Positions 50,823 to 59,182 of a stretch of 64,000 nt of DNA are shown in pieces. The first letter of the stretch is position 1. The number at the start of each line of letters is the position of its first letter. The notes below the pieces were generated by a model. The model did not search any database. It saw only the letters and a list, made by a program, of their open reading frames with translations, and was not told where the DNA came from. The DNA comes from Lysobacter silvisoli. GTDB taxonomy: Bacteria; Pseudomonadota; Gammaproteobacteria; Xanthomonadales; Xanthomonadaceae. The DNA lies in the NCBI RefSeq assembly GCF_003382365.1, contig NZ_QTSU01000001.1, positions 620,001-684,000 of the forward strand. The letters are read 5' to 3'. Position numbers and translations under genes: made by a program.

Positions 50823-52841
50823 GTGATCCGCACCCGTCTTCCGCTAGTCATGCTGCTGGCCGCCGCCACCACCGCCTCCGCCGGCACCCTCCACGGCATC
50901 CAGCCCGACGACCTCAACCGCAACGGCGACCCCTGCGTCGACTTCTACGACTACGCCAACGGCGCCTGGCGCAAGCAGAACCCCATCCCCGCCTACATGG
51001 ACCGCTGGAGCCGCCGCTGGCAATCCGGCGAGGTCAACAAGGAACACGTGCGCGACATCCTCACCGAACTGTCCGCCCGCAGCGACTGGCCGCAGGGCAG
51101 TGCAGGGCAGCTGGCCGGCGACTTCTACGCCGCCTGCATGGACGAATCGCGCATCGATGCCCTGGGCAGCCAACCCGTGCAACCCTGGCTGGCCGACATC
51201 GCCGCCGTCCACGATCAGGCCAGCCTGCAACGCATGATCGGCCGCCTGCACGACGTGGGCATCGCCGTGCCCTTCGGCCTGTACGCCGGCGAGGACCAGC
51301 ACGAACCCTCGCGCACCATCGCCCACCTGTACGCCGCCGGCCTGGGCCTGCCCGACCGCGACTACTACTTCAAACCCGAACCGCGCTTCGCCGACGCCCG
51401 CACCCAGTACCTGGCCCACGTGGCCAAGATGTTCGAACTGGCCGGCACGCCCGCCGCCGAAGCCAAGGCCAAGGCGCAAACCGTCTTCGACTTCGAAAAG
51501 CGCCTGGCCCAGGCCTCGCTGGACAACGTGCAACTGCGCGACCCCAAGCAGCAGGACCACCCCATGGCCTTCACCGGCCTGGCCAAGCTCAGCCCCAGCT
51601 TCGACTGGGCCGCCTACTTCAGCGCCGCCGGCGTGCCGCGCGTGGACCTCAACGTCACCCAGCCCGCCTTCCTGCAGCAGTTCGAAAAAGAACTGGCCAC
51701 CACCCCGCTGCCGCAGTGGCAGGCCTACCTGCAGTGGCACGTGCTCAACACCGCCGCCGACTCGCTGTCCACGCCCTTCGTCGAACAGAACTTCGCCTTC
51801 AACCGCACCCTCACCGGCGCCACCGAAATCAAACCGCGCTGGAAGCGCTGCGCCGAACTCACCGACGCCCAACTGGGCGAGGCCCTGGGCCAGAAATACG
51901 TGGAAAAGTACTTCCCGCCCGCGGCCAAGGCGCGCATGCAGGACATGGTCAAGAACATCCTGCTGGCCATGGACGACACCATCCGCGAACTGGACTGGAT
52001 GGACGAGGCCACCAAGCAAAAAGCCCTGGAAAAGCGCGCCACCTTCGTCCCCAAGCTCGGCTACCCCGACAAGTTCAAGGACTACAAAGGCGTGGTCGTG
52101 AGCCGCGACTCCGCCTGGAACAACCTGGTCGCCGCCTCGCGCTGGAACGTGGCCGACGCCCGCCGCCAGGTCGGCAAGCCCACCGACCGCAGCCGCTGGG
52201 GCATGACCCCGCCCACCTCCAACGCCTACTACAACCCGCTGCAGAACGAGATCGTCTTCCCCGCCGGCATCCTGCAAGCCCCGGCCTTCGACTTGAACGC
52301 CACCGACGCCGTCAACTACGGCGCCATCGGCGTGGTCATCGGCCACGAAATCAGCCACGGCTTCGACGACCAGGGCGCCCAGTTCGACGCCCAGGGCCGC
52401 CTGGCCAACTGGTGGACCCCGGAAGACGGCAAGCAATTCGCCGCCAAGGGCCAATGCGTGGTCGACCAGTTCGAGGGCTACTTCATCGAACCTGGCGTGC
52501 ACCACAACGGCAAGCTCGTGCTCGGCGAATCCATCGGCGACCTGGCCGGCGCCAAGCTCGCCTACCGCGGTTACCTGAAATCGCGCGAAGGCAAAGGCCC
52601 CGAACCCACCCTGGACGGCTTCACCCCCGAACAACAGTTCTTCATCGCCTGGGGCCAATGGCGCGGCGACGAAACCCGCATCGAAACCCAGCGCAGCATG
52701 ATCCAGGGCGACCCACACCCCATCGCCAAGTACCGCGTCAACGGCCCGCTCTCGAACCTGCCCGCGTTCCAGCAGGCGTTCCAGTGCAAAGCCGGCGCGC
52801 CGATGGTGCGGGCGGAGAAAGATCGCTGCGAGGTCTGGTAA
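50823..52841 (+). CDS. M13-family metallopeptidase (PepO/neprilysin type), secreted
   Basis: A 672-residue zinc peptidase. Start GTG 50823 has AAAGGACG upstream; residues 1-20 are a signal peptide ending ASA. The mature enzyme has the M13 N-terminal domain (DDLNRNGDPCVDFYDYANGAWRKQNPIP), NAYYNPLQNEIVFPAGILQ, zinc motif VVIGHEISHGFDDQG, the third ligand in GESIGDLAGAKLAYRGY and a C-terminal CEVW. All catalytic residues are present. It cleaves oligopeptides in the periplasm or outside. Confidence 0.94.
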   Translation: MIRTRLPLVMLLAAATTASAGTLHGIQPDDLNRNGDPCVDFYDYANGAWRKQNPIPAYMDRWSRRWQSGEVNKEHVRDILTELSARSDWPQGSAGQLAGDFYAACMDESRIDALGSQPVQPWLADIAAVHDQASLQRMIGRLHDVGIAVPFGLYAGEDQHEPSRTIAHLYAAGLGLPDRDYYFKPEPRFADARTQYLAHVAKMFELAGTPAAEAKAKAQTVFDFEKRLAQASLDNVQLRDPKQQDHPMAFTGLAKLSPSFDWAAYFSAAGVPRVDLNVTQPAFLQQFEKELATTPLPQWQAYLQWHVLNTAADSLSTPFVEQNFAFNRTLTGATEIKPRWKRCAELTDAQLGEALGQKYVEKYFPPAAKARMQDMVKNILLAMDDTIRELDWMDEATKQKALEKRATFVPKLGYPDKFKDYKGVVVSRDSAWNNLVAASRWNVADARRQVGKPTDRSRWGMTPPTSNAYYNPLQNEIVFPAGILQAPAFDLNATDAVNYGAIGVVIGHEISHGFDDQGAQFDAQGRLANWWTPEDGKQFAAKGQCVVDQFEGYFIEPGVHHNGKLVLGESIGDLAGAKLAYRGYLKSREGKGPEPTLDGFTPEQQFFIAWGQWRGDETRIETQRSMIQGDPHPIAKYRVNGPLSNLPAFQQAFQCKAGAPMVRAEKDRCEVW

Positions 52842-53367
52842 AGCCAGCGGCGCGTAGGCAGGGCAGGCACCCGGCCCTACGACGCACCTGCCCCTGTAGG
52901 AGCGGCGTGAGCCGCGATCCCCTCCCCATCCGCCACGCTGGCCGCCACCCCTGCGCAGGGGTGGCAGACCGCCCACCCCAAAATTTGATCTGCCGCACAT
53001 TTCGGAGCAGCATGCGGCCCTAGGGGTAACACCAGCACGCCATCGCGACCAGGCCTCACCGGGCCTGGCGAACGCACCGTCATCGAATCTAGGGAGGGGG
53101 TCGATGCTCTTGGGCACTATCGGTCGGGCCGCACCGCCCGCCACGCGTTCGGCCATCGGCCTCGCGGCCTCCACTTGCCGCACGCGCCCCGCACTCCCTT
53201 CGCCTCCGCGCCCCGCCGAACACGGCGGATGGGCGCTCCGCGCCGTTGCCGTCCATGCCTATCGCATCGGCCCGCGCCTCGTTTCCGCCAACACCTCGCC
53301 AAGCCCGGCCACCTCGCGCCCTGGGCCCAACGCCACCCTTTAACGCCACTCACTCATAGGACGTTCC
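52842..53367. other. Gene-poor region with one REP hairpin
   Basis: One GTAG-type REP at 52895-52920. Possible frames here (for example 53104-53343) have no family motif and poor codon use, so I do not call a gene. The bases CATAGGACGTTCC just before 53368 supply the ribosome site of the next gene. Confidence 0.6.
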
Positions 53368-53913
53368 ATGCCGATCACCCTGCGCAACACCACCCAGTAC
53401 ATCGCCCAGTTCGTGGTGCGCAAAGGCGGCCAGGTCATCGCCCGCCTGCCCGGCATTGAGCCCAACGCGCAGATGGTGGTGCCCACCGAAGGCACCTACC
53501 AGGTCACCGCCATGACCATCATCGACGGCAACACCTACACCTCCGCCCCGATGGACGTGACCGGCGCCGTCAGCTTCCTGGCCCAGGTGCTGCAAGTGCG
53601 CGAGCAAGGCACCTACGAGTTCGACGTAGTGCAGGGCTACAGCACCCGCCCCGACCAGATGCAGTTCCAAAAGACCACCCTGGCCCCGGTCACCTTCACC
53701 ATCGACAAGGACGGCGTGCCCATGCAGGCCGTGGTGGTGCCCGACAGCTTCACCATGCAGACGCTGGATATCAGCGACACGTTCTATGTCTATGCGGTCG
53801 TGAACGGGGTGACTACCGCTACGGTCAGTACGACCAATCTCAATGCGCAGGTGACGGCGACCAGCGATACCAGCACATTGGAGCAGGGCTACTTCACGCT
53901 TGAGATCGGTTGA
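53368..53913 (+). CDS. Hypothetical protein made of two tandem beta domains (181 aa)
   Basis: No signal peptide. Residues about 1-88 (ITLRNTTQYIAQFVVRKGGQVIARLPGIEP) and about 99-181 (MQFQKTTLAPVTFTIDKDGVPMQAVVVPDSF) look like two copies of one unit; each runs strand-rich into a VTAMTIIDGNTYTSAP or VYAVVNGVTTATVS segment and then a DVTGAVSFLAQV or NLNAQVTATSD segment. A beta-sandwich, lectin-like shape is plausible. No family recognised. It is the last host-like gene before the low-GC block, with a GGCAGGC hairpin (53927-53955) after it. Confidence 0.75.
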   Translation: MPITLRNTTQYIAQFVVRKGGQVIARLPGIEPNAQMVVPTEGTYQVTAMTIIDGNTYTSAPMDVTGAVSFLAQVLQVREQGTYEFDVVQGYSTRPDQMQFQKTTLAPVTFTIDKDGVPMQAVVVPDSFTMQTLDISDTFYVYAVVNGVTTATVSTTNLNAQVTATSDTSTLEQGYFTLEIG

Positions 53914-53926
53914 GGCGGTGCGGGCG

Positions 53927-53955
53927 CGGCAGGCGGCGGGTAACGCTGCCTGCCG
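53927..53955 (+). terminator. Hairpin after the two-domain protein gene
   Basis: CGGCAGGC paired with GCCTGCCG across a 13-base loop, 14 bases after the stop. No U-tract; terminator status uncertain. Confidence 0.45.
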
Positions 53956-54098
53956 ACGCCGCATTCACCGCACGGGACACCTCATGAGTTAACTGACGCT
54001 ATCTCAATGTGAGTCGCGTGTTTGGGTGCGGATTTCCATGCAAGGCAATTAGTCTTTGATCGAATTTAAATGGGCGCTTCATCATACAAGGGGGGTGT

Positions 54099-54824
54099 AT
54101 GGTCATTCGAGTAGATGACGCAGCAGGTGACAAGACTGGGTACGTGGCTATTGGGGCTGCTGCCATGCTCAGTGCTTTTGGTTGGTTCGCCGTTGATCGT
54201 TGGCTTCCTGCAGGGGGCGACGGTTCCGCAGTTATTGTGGCAATCCTCAGAACTTTATTCACGCTCCTGCCGGCAATGGCAGGATTCATGATAGCGAATC
54301 GTAGGCAGCGGAAAACGCATAGGGCCATTGCAGCCAAGTTGGAGAATCTTCGTGGAAGCATGGTCGAACTTCAAAGAATCAGAGGTATAGAGCATGAGCT
54401 CCATACTATTGACCGCCTAGCTAAAGTAGCTCGTGAGGCGGTAAAAAATACCGCGTCTAGCGCAAAAGAACTGTTCAGTGCAATCGAGGTGGTTGATGAT
54501 CCGCGAGTCAAAGAGCGGCTTGTCGAAAGATACCGATCTCACACCAACAATGTTGTGACAGTCTTGTCAGCCGTTAGCGAGCAAATGGAGGAAAGTGGTA
54601 GGTCAATTCATCGCGAACTATCTGCCGAGGACGCAGTTCACATTCTCGAACGCGAGAGAAACAATGCCAATCGCGGCCTGGATTATGCTCGTGAAATCAT
54701 GGAGCAGCGCGGTATTGCTGACGGAGTTAAGAAATTGATTTTTGCAGCAGAGCAGGCGTCTTTGCAGTTGGAGTTGTCGTCTCTAAAGGCCATTGCGCAT
54801 GACGAGGAGAGTCAGAATGGCTAA
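54099..54824 (+). CDS. Membrane protein with cytosolic coiled coil (241 aa), island gene 1
   Basis: Start ATG 54099 has AAGGGGGG upstream. Two transmembrane segments: about 13-32 (TGYVAIGAAAMLSAFGWFAV) and 44-66 (AVIVAILRTLFTLLPAMAGF), then about 170 residues of charged helix (REAVKNTASSAKELFSAIEV and ERERNNANRGLDYAREIMEQ). No family recognised. Low GC compared with the host. It overlaps the next gene by eight bases, so they are coupled and may form one membrane complex. Confidence 0.75.
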   Translation: MVIRVDDAAGDKTGYVAIGAAAMLSAFGWFAVDRWLPAGGDGSAVIVAILRTLFTLLPAMAGFMIANRRQRKTHRAIAAKLENLRGSMVELQRIRGIEHELHTIDRLAKVAREAVKNTASSAKELFSAIEVVDDPRVKERLVERYRSHTNNVVTVLSAVSEQMEESGRSIHRELSAEDAVHILERERNNANRGLDYAREIMEQRGIADGVKKLIFAAEQASLQLELSSLKAIAHDEESQNG

Positions 54825-55272
54825 AAGCGACTTCACTAAAACAGGTATTCAGGTAGAGCGGGAAATTCTCGATTTGATCGACTCGGTAGACCGCTCGCTA
54901 GATTCTTCCAGTGGCGAATCGGAGAGGAAAGGTCAGTTGGTTTTAACGGCTTTTCTATCTGTGGTTGTATTCTTGAGTGTTTTGGCATTCGAGCATTTAG
55001 TGGGTGCCAAGAAAAAGCATGTGGATACCGTGATTGCTGATTCGCAACCGGTAGGAAAGGTTCTAAATGTTAGTGATCTAAGTTTGACCGCGTCTTACTT
55101 GGCGAGAATTGAAACAAACGCGGCAGCGGTTCTAGAGACTAAGAATCGGGTTGCTCCATCCATGCTGGTCGATGGGCAAATTGGGGCGATCAAAGACTCG
55201 GTTTCAGACGTCAGGCACATACTGGGCATACGAAATCCACCTGCGAGTGACAGTAGAGGTAGCCAGCAATAG
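54817..55272 (+). CDS. Small single-span membrane protein (151 aa), island gene 2
   Basis: Start ATG 54817, with GAGGAGAG upstream. Acidic helical N-terminus (VEREILDLIDSVDRSLDSSSGE), one transmembrane helix at about 38-62 (GQLVLTAFLSVVVFLSVLAF), then a periplasmic helical region (SLTASYLARIETNAAAVLETK). No family recognised. Coupled to the gene before it; a gap of 118 bases follows. Confidence 0.7.
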   Translation: MAKSDFTKTGIQVEREILDLIDSVDRSLDSSSGESERKGQLVLTAFLSVVVFLSVLAFEHLVGAKKKHVDTVIADSQPVGKVLNVSDLSLTASYLARIETNAAAVLETKNRVAPSMLVDGQIGAIKDSVSDVRHILGIRNPPASDSRGSQQ

Positions 55273-55390
55273 TTGGTGACTCCGTGTTTCTTGACTTCCA
55301 CACGCGGCGCGACTTAGGGCGCCCGCTCAAATCTTGTCGTAACAGTTGAATAGTGTATTTGAATTAATTGAATCATTGAGGAATTGCATC

Positions 55391-56434
55391 GTGGCTAATA
55401 TAATCGAAGTGCCTGCTATACAGGTTGATCAATGGAATAGAGAGTTCTTCCTGACCGTCCTAAAGGCTAGAGACCTTGTTGGCATTTCTTATGTTGCGAT
55501 ACGCGGGCAGTCTGACGAGGAGGGGGCGGTACAGCGAATCTTCAACCGCGAACGCCTTGCTAGTTTGCGAAGGTACGCACTGCACAAAGGCGCATATCCA
55601 AGCTCGATCGTACTTAATTGGACGGCAGGTGCCGCTCCCGTGTTTGATGAAGGACTCCTTTCCGTTCCAGTCGAGTCGCGAAGCGCGCAGATTATTGATG
55701 GTCAGCATCGCGTCGAAGGGCTGAGGGCGGCTATCGAAGAGAGCAATCATATTGGTGACACTGAAATTCCTGTCAGTATTTATATGAATCTTGATACAAG
55801 GGAGTGCGCCGATCTGTTTCTGTCGATCAATACGGAGCAGAAGCCTGTTCCCCGCAGCTTGGTTTTTGATCTTTATGGCATTGCAAGTGAGGGATTTGTC
55901 GATCCTGCCGCGGTGCGCGCGCGCGACATTGCAATGCATCTCAATGACTCAGAGGGATCTCCCTACTTTAAAAATATCAAGCTTCCCAATCAGCCAATTC
56001 GGAAGGGTGGAGTGGCACTATCAACGGCGGTTGCCGCGCTGAAGCCATTGGTTGAGTCTAAGGGGATATTTGAGCAGATTGATGCTTCTGAGCTGGAAGT
56101 TCAAAAGAAGATTGTTGAAAACTTCTTCGTCGTTCTCAGGGAGAAGTATGGTGATCGCTGGGAAGATAAAAGTAATGCCTTCATGTTTGCAGCAGGCTTC
56201 ACAGGTGGAATTGATTTCCTGAAATTAAAGCTAATACCAATTTGTAACAATATGAGTCCTAAGGATTTTTCAATCGGTTTCATTTCGACACTAATTGATC
56301 TTCCTAAGGAGAGTTTAGTAAGACAGGATGAAATTAAGGGTGTCGGTGGTAAAGATGCGCCGAAAAGAGTATTTGATCGATTGGTAGATGCGTTCAAGCC
56401 GCAGCAGCAGATTTCGACTTCTTTCAAGCTGTAG
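55391..56434 (+). CDS. DGQHR-domain protein (DndB-like), island gene 3
   Basis: GTG 55391 is preferred: GAGGA sits eight bases upstream, whereas the TTG at 55346 has no site. The 347-residue protein contains AQIIDGQHRVEGLRAA, the DGQHR signature shared by DndB and related proteins of DNA phosphorothioation and 7-deazaguanine defence systems, with ParB/sulfiredoxin-type fold, and FLSINTEQKPVPRSLVFDLY, typical of the same family. The other dnd genes are absent, so it is a stand-alone DGQHR protein. It is followed after two bases by a HEPN-like gene. Confidence 0.82.
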   Translation: MANIIEVPAIQVDQWNREFFLTVLKARDLVGISYVAIRGQSDEEGAVQRIFNRERLASLRRYALHKGAYPSSIVLNWTAGAAPVFDEGLLSVPVESRSAQIIDGQHRVEGLRAAIEESNHIGDTEIPVSIYMNLDTRECADLFLSINTEQKPVPRSLVFDLYGIASEGFVDPAAVRARDIAMHLNDSEGSPYFKNIKLPNQPIRKGGVALSTAVAALKPLVESKGIFEQIDASELEVQKKIVENFFVVLREKYGDRWEDKSNAFMFAAGFTGGIDFLKLKLIPICNNMSPKDFSIGFISTLIDLPKESLVRQDEIKGVGGKDAPKRVFDRLVDAFKPQQQISTSFKL

Positions 56435-56436
56435 CC

Positions 56437-57195
56437 ATGCGACAGCACGCGCCTTTATTAATCAGGTCATTTGTCTCGATGCCAGATAATCCTGCGGCCA
56501 TTAAGGGTTTGGTGTTGACATCGACTCAGGCCGCCAGCTTATCTGCGGCGCTTGAAGAGGACGCAAAAGGAGCCATCTATTCTGCAGTTGTTTCTTTTGC
56601 TGATGCTGTATCAGGTTTGCAGAAAGGGTATTTCAGTTGGGCTACCGTTAAATTATATTATGTGTGTTTTTATTTGGCGAAAGCAGCAATTGCTCGAAGA
56701 GGGTATTGTGTTTTTTATGTTGGGAAAAGCCCATTCTGTCTGGATGCCACTCCAGGCGCTTCGCCGCAGTCTCGAAGCGGGAATTCACACACGGTGGTTA
56801 CGAGCTTGTATAAGCATGAAGTGACTGTTGGCGTCCTTAATTCTCAGCCGATAGATGGTGCGCACGCTTTTGACTGGTTAACCTGTAGGAGAGAAGACGT
56901 AAATTATAGGGATGTTAGGTTTTCTGATCCTGAGGTTCCGGAGTGGTTTGCGAACGTTGATGCATATGGAGTGCGTAGAATTGTTGGGGATTATTTGTCT
57001 GACCCAACTTTGTATGCTTTCGATGCTGCACATGCCATGATCGCTCTGCCGTTAGAGGTGCTGCGCCAAGAGTCGCAATCTCAACTTAAATTTCCAGGTC
57101 TTGGTTTGGCTGAAGTCGAAGTCGAAGTTTTGAGGCGGCTCTTTACAGATAAGAGGGGCCCGATTCATCACTTTTCCTTTATCGGTGCGGCATGA
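56437..57195 (+). CDS. Unknown protein, possibly HEPN-like (252 aa), island gene 4
   Basis: Starts two bases after the DGQHR gene stop, so the two are almost certainly cotranscribed. The segment GYFSWATVKLYYVCFYLAKAAIARRGY resembles the paired-helix entry of HEPN-type families. RSGNSH (residues about 113-118) has the R-x4-H spacing of HEPN ribonucleases, although the residue after Arg is Ser rather than the usual polar Asn, Asp or His. No other motif. An ATG at 56479 is an alternative start. The family call is tentative. Confidence 0.6.
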   Translation: MRQHAPLLIRSFVSMPDNPAAIKGLVLTSTQAASLSAALEEDAKGAIYSAVVSFADAVSGLQKGYFSWATVKLYYVCFYLAKAAIARRGYCVFYVGKSPFCLDATPGASPQSRSGNSHTVVTSLYKHEVTVGVLNSQPIDGAHAFDWLTCRREDVNYRDVRFSDPEVPEWFANVDAYGVRRIVGDYLSDPTLYAFDAAHAMIALPLEVLRQESQSQLKFPGLGLAEVEVEVLRRLFTDKRGPIHHFSFIGAA

Positions 57196-57714
57196 TTCGT
57201 GGTTTTTTCGCGGAAACATGGTTCAGAATGCGCTTCCAGATCATACTAGGGCCGCTTTGCGCTTTCATCGGTGTGCCGCCGGCTAATGGGGAAGGGAAAG
57301 TCCACCTTGACCCGGTTTTCAATACGAAATCAGGTGCCCACTTATGAAACATGGCAAGGTGAAGCGCGACCAGAGAGATTGCTGGCTTCATAGGTCAGGC
57401 AACCACGATTCGAATCAATGAAGATTTTCCGGACCAGCGTTGCGTGTGACCCGCCCCGGTACCAGTTTTGACGAGACTCAGCGGGCAGTGACTCAGGACG
57501 CCTAATGCAGAGTGACGCGGAGACGCTCGAGGGTGCTATGCGTTGGCTTAACGAAATTCGTAGCGTGTCGTATCACGGCGAGTTGATGATTATTTAACAA
57601 CCGAAGAGGGCAAGTCGATGAGTTCGTCGTCGAGCAAGGAATTAGTATGAGCCATTCCTAATTCACATAGACGACCGACAGCCGGACCGTTTGTTAATTT
57701 GTGAGGCCATGTCC
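57196..57714. other. Degraded stretch between island genes, with a possible 51-codon overlapping ORF
   Basis: An ATG at 57192 overlaps the preceding stop (ATGA) and opens a frame of 51 codons ending at 57347 (MIRGFFAETWFRMRFQIILG start). It has no ribosome site and no family, so I do not call it. The remaining sequence to 57714 is broken in all frames and changes composition within a few hundred bases, as expected of decayed mobile DNA. I cannot name the source. Confidence 0.4.
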
Positions 57715-58761
57715 ATGACGCAGAATGTTTTCATCGATGCGAACAAAATTATTCAATTTGGGCATGCGTTCGACAGCGCGGAAGCCAGCACGCTACGCGA
57801 TCTAATTGAGGTCGATATTCTTCGTGTGGTGACGACCGATTTGACGATAAGTGAAGTGGCTAAGCGCTTTGCTAAGGTCGAGATGGATAAGCTTCAGGAT
57901 ATCTGCAGGCCGGATCTGCGGGTTCGTGCTAAGAGGTATTTAGATTTAGATATACCAGAGATCGATCGGGATGAGCTGCGAGGGCGCATATTTGAAGAGC
58001 ATCACGGCCGTGTCGTCCGTTTCTTGCGAGAAGAGCTCAGGGCGCTTGTTCTTAATATAGATTCAGTTTCGCCGTCGCAGATACTTGACGACTATACTCA
58101 TGGGAGAGGAATGTTTTCTCTGTCAAGTAAGAAAGATCAGTTTCCGGATGCGTTTATCCTCGCCGCGTTGTTGGAGGGTGTGAGCGAGATAAATAGTCTA
58201 ATTATTCTGTCCGGCGATCATGACTTTCTACCCGCTGTATCTAATGTTGCGCATGTCAAGTTAGTCGAGAACTTTGAGAGGCTATTGGAGGTGCTTGGAG
58301 TTGCTCCGGCTGGTGACGAAGCCCTTGATTTGCTGGATCGATTCGAGGCGGAATTCAATGATTCAGTGGGCGAGGCGTTGCAGGACTACATCATCTACTC
58401 AGAAGACGTAGAAGATGGCGAGTTGGAAGTGCAGAGCGTCCGTGATGCGACGCTAGACAGGATTAGGGTGTATACATCAAAGAAATCCAAAGGGACATAT
58501 CTCGTATACGCTAGGGTTAGCTGCAAGGCTGAGGTTTCATTCAATCATCCCGACTGGGAGTCGGCGATCTACGATAGCGAGGATAAAGTTTTATTTCCGT
58601 TTGAGACGGTAGAGGGCGAGAAGGAAGTCGATATAGATGACGTCCCTTTTAGCTTTGTATTTGAATACGATCGTGAATCTGACGAGGCGACGATTAGTAA
58701 TGCCACTGTTCTAGGGGGGGCTTATGTATCGGCGACCTTATATCCGCCCGACTGGTACTAG
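57715..58761 (+). CDS. PIN-domain protein (348 aa), island gene 5
   Basis: ATG 57715 has GAGG eight bases upstream; ATG 57709 and TTG 57691 are alternatives. The N-terminal half is a PIN nuclease domain of the DUF4935 kind: NVFIDANKII (first Asp), TISEVAKRFAK (Glu), FPDAFILAALL and ILSGDHDFLPA (later Asp residues), so the acidic metal site looks complete. The C-terminal half (about 220-348) is beta-rich and acidic (VEGEKEVDIDDVPFSFVFEYDR) and unassigned. Probable RNase; no antitoxin gene is directly adjacent. Confidence 0.8.
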   Translation: MTQNVFIDANKIIQFGHAFDSAEASTLRDLIEVDILRVVTTDLTISEVAKRFAKVEMDKLQDICRPDLRVRAKRYLDLDIPEIDRDELRGRIFEEHHGRVVRFLREELRALVLNIDSVSPSQILDDYTHGRGMFSLSSKKDQFPDAFILAALLEGVSEINSLIILSGDHDFLPAVSNVAHVKLVENFERLLEVLGVAPAGDEALDLLDRFEAEFNDSVGEALQDYIIYSEDVEDGELEVQSVRDATLDRIRVYTSKKSKGTYLVYARVSCKAEVSFNHPDWESAIYDSEDKVLFPFETVEGEKEVDIDDVPFSFVFEYDRESDEATISNATVLGGAYVSATLYPPDWY

Positions 58762-58833
58762 TAGCTGGGAGGGCGGGTAGGTCTACTCATTCGTGAGCCT
58801 CTATTCTTGTTGTCTTAGTCAGCTTGAGTTAGA

Positions 58834-59091
58834 TCAGAGCCTGGATTCGAAGCGCTTCACGAATGCTGTAAGCGAGGTATCGCAGACATTGCAGTACTCG
58901 CGAAGTTGGATCAGATCGACTCTTTGGCTGCCGCCTTCGACCTTGCTCACGAAAGACTGCGGCTTGCCCAAAGCCTCTGCGCACGCTGCTTGCGTGAGTC
59001 CAGCCGCAATGCGCATCTCGCGCATCATTTTGGTGAGCAGTTCGTTCTCTTTCTTGTATAGCGTGCTCGTAGGCATGCGTGTGGCATCCAA
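58834..59091 (-). CDS. XRE-family transcriptional regulator (85 aa)
   Basis: Helix-turn-helix regulator: LLTKMMREMRIAAGLTQAACAEALGKPQSFVSKVEGGSQRVDLIQLREYC is a Cro/C1-type HTH, with recognition helix QSFVSKVEG. Starts at ATG 59091 (ATG 59076 is an alternative). Transcribed away from the XAC0095-like gene across a shared A/T-rich region with repeated CGAATAT. It may repress itself and the divergent gene or the island. Confidence 0.85.
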   Translation of the reverse strand: MDATRMPTSTLYKKENELLTKMMREMRIAAGLTQAACAEALGKPQSFVSKVEGGSQRVDLIQLREYCNVCDTSLTAFVKRFESRL

Positions 59092-59117
59092 AGACCCACA
59101 CCGAAGCTATATCCCTA

Positions 59118-59145
59118 TTGCGAATATTCAAAAATCGAATATAAT
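59118..59145 (+). promoter_or_regulatory. Sigma-70-type promoter with CGAATAT repeats
   Basis: TTGCGA at 59118-59123, a 16-base spacer, and a perfect TATAAT at 59140-59145, 38 bases before the gene at 59183. CGAATAT occurs at 59121-59127 and 59136-59142, 15 bases apart, overlapping the promoter elements; a plausible operator for the divergent XRE protein. Confidence 0.65.
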
Positions 59146-59182
59146 GATCTTGTCGCAGTCTCGCGACTAGAAGGGGATACCC

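Noticed and set aside
50844-53183. Minus-strand frame of 779 codons opposite the M13 peptidase
   Set aside because: Antisense shadow of a gene with an intact zinc motif on the plus strand.
53104-53343. 79-codon plus-strand frame before the two-domain protein
   Set aside because: No ribosome site that I trust, Pro/Arg-rich composition typical of random GC-rich DNA, and no family.
57192-57347. 51-codon ORF overlapping the end of the HEPN-like gene
   Set aside because: ATGA overlap is suggestive, but there is no ribosome site, no family and the surrounding DNA is decayed.
53914-59180. Prophage
   Set aside because: Low GC and unknown genes suggest foreign origin, but no phage structural, lysis, replication or integrase gene is present.
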